Below, in pieces: positions 7,365-9,997 of a DNA stretch of 9,997 nucleotides. The position numbers and the translations under genes are program-made. The DNA comes from DSOS01 sp035286585. GTDB taxonomy: Bacteria; Chloroflexota; Anaerolineae; Anaerolineales; UBA4823. The notes beneath the pieces are model-generated. The model did not search any database, had not been told where the DNA came from, and worked only from the letters and a program-made list of their open reading frames with translations. The stretch spans positions 1 to 9,997 of the forward strand of contig DATEDC010000161.1 in assembly GCA_035286585.1 (NCBI GenBank), read 5' to 3'. Within the stretch, counting starts at the first letter, position 1, and each line of letters opens with the position of its first letter.

Positions 7365-7970
7365 ATGAAGGCCAGTTTGTGGTTCATTGGGGTGGGGAGC
7401 TTTCTGCTGGTGGGGCTGCTGCTGATGGGGCGGCAGGTCCTGAGCGGTGGTTATACGTTTCAAGGCTCGTTGATCGATCCGCCGGCTCCGGCAGCCGATT
7501 TCGCCCTGCGCGATCAGAACGGGGAGGTGTTCCGGCTGAGCGACCAAAAGGGGAAGGTGGTCTTGATCTTCTTCGGTTACACCCACTGCCCGGACGTCTG
7601 CCCGATCACGCTCACCGATTTCAAGCGGATCAAAGATGAGCTTGGCGATTTAGCCGTGGAAGTGCGCTTTGTGCTTATCACAGTGGACCCGGAACGGGAT
7701 ACGGTAGAACGCCTGCGTAACTACCTGCCGGGCTACGATCCATCCTTTTACGGTTTGACCGGCGAGAGGGCGCAGTTGGAGAAAGTCTGGCGGAGCTACG
7801 GCGTGTACCAGGCCGGGCAAGAGGCTGAGGGCGAGGCGGGTTACGAAGTGGAACACACGGCGCGCATCTATGCCATTGATAAGCATGGCAGCTGGCGGCT
7901 GACCTATCCACTCGAGATGGGTCGAAAGGCAGTGATTGAGGACGTGCGCCACCTGCTGAAAGAGAACTAA
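7365..7970 (+). CDS. SCO1/SenC family copper chaperone for cytochrome c oxidase
   Basis: Thioredoxin-fold protein that delivers copper to the CuA site of CoxB on the outer face of the membrane. The 201 residues have one N-terminal membrane anchor (about 4-21) and a SCO domain (about 45-200). The copper-binding and redox motif CPDVCP (C75, C79) and the distal His ligand H164 (VEHTARIYAID) are all present, as is the TVDPERDT segment. The length is normal. AAGGA seven bases before the ATG supports the start. It is followed after six bases by the cupredoxin-like gene. Its place behind the CoxABC genes, whose CuA site needs this service, makes the role secure. Confidence 0.95.
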   Translation: MKASLWFIGVGSFLLVGLLLMGRQVLSGGYTFQGSLIDPPAPAADFALRDQNGEVFRLSDQKGKVVLIFFGYTHCPDVCPITLTDFKRIKDELGDLAVEVRFVLITVDPERDTVERLRNYLPGYDPSFYGLTGERAQLEKVWRSYGVYQAGQEAEGEAGYEVEHTARIYAIDKHGSWRLTYPLEMGRKAVIEDVRHLLKEN

Positions 7971-7976
7971 GCGGCG

Positions 7977-8516
7977 ATGAAAGCGGAATACCGCCCGTAC
8001 CTCAAACGCTTTCTGATCACCCTGATCCTCTCCCTGGCGGCTGTGGGCGTTATTAACGAAGGTTTCTTCCTGCTGCAAAAGGAAAAAACCGACCGGGCGC
8101 CGAAAACCGTGCAGCTGGTGATCCCCAAAGGCACTGCGGAGCGAGTCGCGGCGGGCGAGCCGCTTCCGACTCTCCCAGAGGCGATGGTCTTCGTGGTCGG
8201 GGATGTGCTGGAGGTCAAGAACGAGGACACTGTCCAGCACCAGTTGGGGCCGATCTGGGTGCCGGCGGGTTCAACCGGTCGTCTGGTTCTGGAAACCGCC
8301 GACAGGTACTCGTATGCCTGCTCCTTCAGCCCCAGCCGCTACCTGGGTGTGGACGTGCGCCAGGCGACCACGCTGAACACCCGCCTGACTGCCCTGGGGA
8401 TTGCCGCCCCAACGATGACGGTTTTCCTGTTCATTTACGGCCTGCTGGCCTTTCCCATCAAACCAGCGGAGAAGAGTAAATCTCTTGAGCGGGCCGCGGA
8501 GGGCGAGGATGAGTAG
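7977..8516 (+). CDS. Membrane-anchored cupredoxin-like protein of unknown function
   Basis: I do not recognise a named family. The 179 residues have a membrane helix near each end (about 12-34 and 138-160) and an ~85-residue domain between them that should lie outside the cytoplasmic membrane. That domain looks like a cupredoxin: VQLVIPKGTAE, MVFVVGDVLEVKNEDTVQH, then WVPAGSTGRLVLE and YSYACSFSP, matching the strand order of plastocyanin-like folds. H88 and C115 sit where the first His and the Cys copper ligands would be, but the second His and the Met are not recognisable (CSFSPSRYLG), so a type 1 copper site would be incomplete. The C-terminal tail is charged and cytoplasmic. It lies six bases after SCO and overlaps SURF1, so a role in copper handling or oxidase assembly is likely by context only. 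The start has only a weak ribosome binding site. Confidence 0.8.
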   Translation: MKAEYRPYLKRFLITLILSLAAVGVINEGFFLLQKEKTDRAPKTVQLVIPKGTAERVAAGEPLPTLPEAMVFVVGDVLEVKNEDTVQHQLGPIWVPAGSTGRLVLETADRYSYACSFSPSRYLGVDVRQATTLNTRLTALGIAAPTMTVFLFIYGLLAFPIKPAEKSKSLERAAEGEDE

Positions 8517-9399
8517 CCGCCCAAAGATGGTAAGCCAGGTGGAGGTAGGCGGCTCAGGCTTCGACTGTGTTACACTCCGCTCAGCCGAAGCCGCTTCAGA
8601 CGGATCGGCGGCTTCTGTGAGACCAGGCAGCGGGGTAGCGACGCTGCCGCTGAGGATGCTGTCACCTCGCTGGAGGCTGGCGACCTTACTGGTCCTAATT
8701 GGCATGGCGCTTACGGCGAGGCTGGGCATCTGGCAGCTCGACCGGTTGGAGCAGCGCCGCGAATTCAACAGCCGCGTTCTGGCGCAGATGAAGCAGCCGG
8801 CGCTCGAACTCAGCGGGGCGGCCTTGAGGTCAGAGCTGAGTGAAATGGAATACCGCTCCGTGGTGGTCAGGGGTGTATACGATCATTCCCAGGAGGTTGC
8901 CCTGCGCAACCAGGCGTGGGGCAACCAGTGGGGCGTGCACCTGCTGACGCCGCTGCGCATCGAGGCCAGCGAGCAGCACATCCTGGTGGACCGCGGATGG
9001 GTCCCCTCGGAGGATTTTCAATACGGGAGCTGGGAGCAATACGCTGAGCCCGGGCTGGTCGAGGTGCGCGGGGTGATCCGCCGCTCACAGAGCAAGCCAG
9101 ATTTTGGACGCAGAACCGACCCCATCCCGTCCACAGGAGAGCGCCTGGAAGCCTGGTTCTTCGCCAACGTGGAGGGCATCGCCCGGCAGACGCCGTACCC
9201 CCTTCTGCCTGCCTATATCCAGCAGGCGCCTGACCCCTCCTGGGATGGGCTGCCATACCGCACGCAGCCCGATCTGGAGCTGAGCGAGGGACCCCATCTC
9301 AGCTATGCGCTCCAATGGTTCAGTTTTGCAGCGATTTTAGGGATCGGTTATCCCTTTTTTATCCGCCGCCAGGAACGCCGGTATCTACAAGCGGCTTAG
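8509..9399 (+). CDS. SURF1 family cytochrome c oxidase assembly protein
   Basis: Membrane protein that assists heme a insertion and maturation of subunit I. Counted from ATG 8509 (296 residues), it has a first membrane helix (about 57-75) ending in LGIWQLDRLEQRRE, an external domain with ILVDRGWVP (158-166), and the closing signature GPHLSYALQWFSFA (261-274) that begins the second helix (about 267-285). This two-helix layout is typical. The start is uncertain: ATG 8509 follows GGAGGGCGAGG and overlaps the upstream stop by eight bases, which favours it, but it gives about 50 extra, low-conservation-looking residues. The Met at 8656 (MLSPRWRLATL) gives the usual SURF1 start but lacks a well-spaced ribosome site. 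A TTG at 8485 is a third option. The extra segment coincides with paired inverted repeats. Confidence 0.92.
   Translation: MSSRPKMVSQVEVGGSGFDCVTLRSAEAASDGSAASVRPGSGVATLPLRMLSPRWRLATLLVLIGMALTARLGIWQLDRLEQRREFNSRVLAQMKQPALELSGAALRSELSEMEYRSVVVRGVYDHSQEVALRNQAWGNQWGVHLLTPLRIEASEQHILVDRGWVPSEDFQYGSWEQYAEPGLVEVRGVIRRSQSKPDFGRRTDPIPSTGERLEAWFFANVEGIARQTPYPLLPAYIQQAPDPSWDGLPYRTQPDLELSEGPHLSYALQWFSFAAILGIGYPFFIRRQERRYLQAA
8557..8615. repeat. Two overlapping inverted repeats able to form alternative hairpins
   Basis: GGCTTCG at 8557-8563 pairs with CGAAGCC at 8586-8592, and GAAGCCGC at 8587-8594 pairs with GCGGCTTC at 8608-8615. The second stem reuses almost all of the right arm of the first, so only one can form at a time. 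The element lies between the cupredoxin-like stop and the conserved part of SURF1. The wording (CTTCGACT...CCGCTCAG) resembles short palindromic intergenic repeats of the REP type, but no other copy is in this window. Confidence 0.55.
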
Positions 9400-9416
9400 G
9401 TTCACTCGGAGATTAA

Positions 9417-9439
9417 ATTAGCCACCTGAGATGCTCAGG
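9417..9439 (+). repeat. Copy 2 of the shared upstream motif, with a 15-base palindrome
   Basis: ATTAGCCACCTG (9417-9428) repeats the 12 bases at 7303. Its end belongs to a perfect hairpin, CCTGAG-ATG-CTCAGG (9425-9439), 30 bases before the proposed ctaA start. The hairpin has no T-rich tail and is therefore not a terminator. An ATG in its loop (9431) is in frame with ctaA but has no ribosome binding site. Confidence 0.4.
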
Positions 9440-9469
9440 AATTGGACGCGGAAAACGCCGAGGATGCGC

Positions 9470-9997
9470 ATGTCTATGACGAATAATCGCCAACCCAGCG
9501 ACAACTTCAAAATACTGCTGGTCGCCGCTAGCGTGGCTGTTTTCCTGCTCATCGTGGTGGGCGGGGTCGTGCGCGTGACTGCCTCCGGCGGGGGCTGCCC
9601 CGATTGGCCCACCTGCTTTGGCAGCTTCACTCCGCCAGTGGAACGCTCTGCCGTTCGGCTGAGCGCTCACGACAAAGCCGGCTGGGATTATGCCCACCGG
9701 TCGCTCTCCTTCATAGTCGCTCTACTCGTGGGGGCTTCGGCTTACCAGGCGCGGCGCAAATATCATCACCAGGCGTGGGTCAGCTACCCGATTTACGCCG
9801 CGGCGGGAACCCTGAGTGCGCAAATCGCATTGGGAGCGCTGCTCGCTGCGCAGGTCCAGGCAGGCGGCGACCGGATGTTGAGCGCCGTACACCTGGGGCT
9901 CTCGCTGCTGGTCCAGGCGTTCACGCTGGTGGCGACAGCCGCTGCTTTTTATATTTCAGCCGAGAAACCCACTCCGCAGCCCAATTTCAAGAAGCCG
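9470..9997 (+). CDS. ctaA: Heme A synthase, CtaA/COX15 family (3' end cut by window)
   Basis: Membrane enzyme converting heme O to heme A, the cofactor needed by CoxA. The frame stays open to the last base; 176 residues are visible, about half of the usual ~300. Helix I (about 14-34) leads into GGVVRVTASGGGCPDWPTC, the family signature with a Cys pair (C43, C49). WDYAHRSLSF carries H76 in the usual heme-ligand place, and AVHLGLSLL carries H141 as the second. Helices follow at about 77-92, 104-126 and 138-160. Three in-frame ATGs (9464, 9470, 9476) are close together; 9470 is chosen because GAGG ends six bases before it. It closes the visible set of oxidase assembly genes. A heme O synthase gene (ctaB), or a fused CtaB domain, could follow beyond the window, but this cannot be seen here. 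Confidence 0.93.
   Translation, partial: MSMTNNRQPSDNFKILLVAASVAVFLLIVVGGVVRVTASGGGCPDWPTCFGSFTPPVERSAVRLSAHDKAGWDYAHRSLSFIVALLVGASAYQARRKYHHQAWVSYPIYAAAGTLSAQIALGALLAAQVQAGGDRMLSAVHLGLSLLVQAFTLVATAAAFYISAEKPTPQPNFKKP

Noticed and set aside
7650..8240. 196-codon open frame on the minus strand across SCO and the cupredoxin-like gene
   Set aside because: It overlaps two real genes, and its sequence has no domain or membrane pattern.
9431..9433. Upstream in-frame ATG as the start of ctaA
   Set aside because: It lies in the loop of a perfect hairpin with no ribosome binding site. The cluster at 9464-9476 is better placed.

Overview
The window is a compact bacterial gene block read entirely from the + strand, with no gap between genes longer than about 160 bases. 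It carries the end of a peroxiredoxin gene, a two-component system, and most of a caa3-type cytochrome c oxidase operon with its assembly genes. The gene content suggests an aerobic or facultatively aerobic bacterium. The subunit II-cytochrome c fusion, the YSHP (A2-type) subunit I, the order coxB-coxA-subunit IV-coxC-sco-(cupredoxin-like)-surf1-ctaA, and the NarL-type kinase with two GAF domains would fit a Chloroflexota (Anaerolineae-like) genome. That placement is an inference from gene style; no marker gene is present.

Layout. Bases 1-408 hold the 3' part of a Bcp/PrxQ peroxiredoxin. Bases 419-2906 hold a membrane histidine kinase overlapping by 32 bases with its NarL/LuxR-type response regulator, followed by a strong hairpin terminator (about 2929-2972). 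A second transcription unit then starts. Bases 3066-4508 are coxB, with an in-frame 144-residue degenerate receiver-like domain in front of a normal CoxB and a cytochrome c domain behind it. Then come coxA (4520-6421), a small subunit IV (6448-6681), coxC (6678-7256), a SCO copper chaperone (7365-7970), an unrecognised membrane-anchored cupredoxin-like protein (7977-8516), SURF1 (about 8509-9399) and the first half of heme A synthase ctaA (from about 9470, cut by the window end).

How they work together. Subunits I-IV form a proton-pumping oxidase that takes electrons through the fused cytochrome c and the CuA site. SCO delivers copper to CuA, SURF1 assists heme a/CuB centre assembly in subunit I, and CtaA makes heme A. 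The kinase/regulator pair next door is a plausible redox or oxygen-responsive regulator of the operon, but only proximity supports this.

The most unusual points are: the receiver-like domain fused in frame to CoxB, with a strong internal ribosome binding site that would also allow normal CoxB to be made; the cupredoxin-like protein with an incomplete copper site; a cysteine cluster in the first GAF domain of the kinase; a shared sequence-plus-hairpin motif upstream of both sco and ctaA; and two mutually exclusive hairpins inside the 5' end of the SURF1 gene. I saw no tRNA, rRNA, CRISPR array, insertion sequence or integrase.
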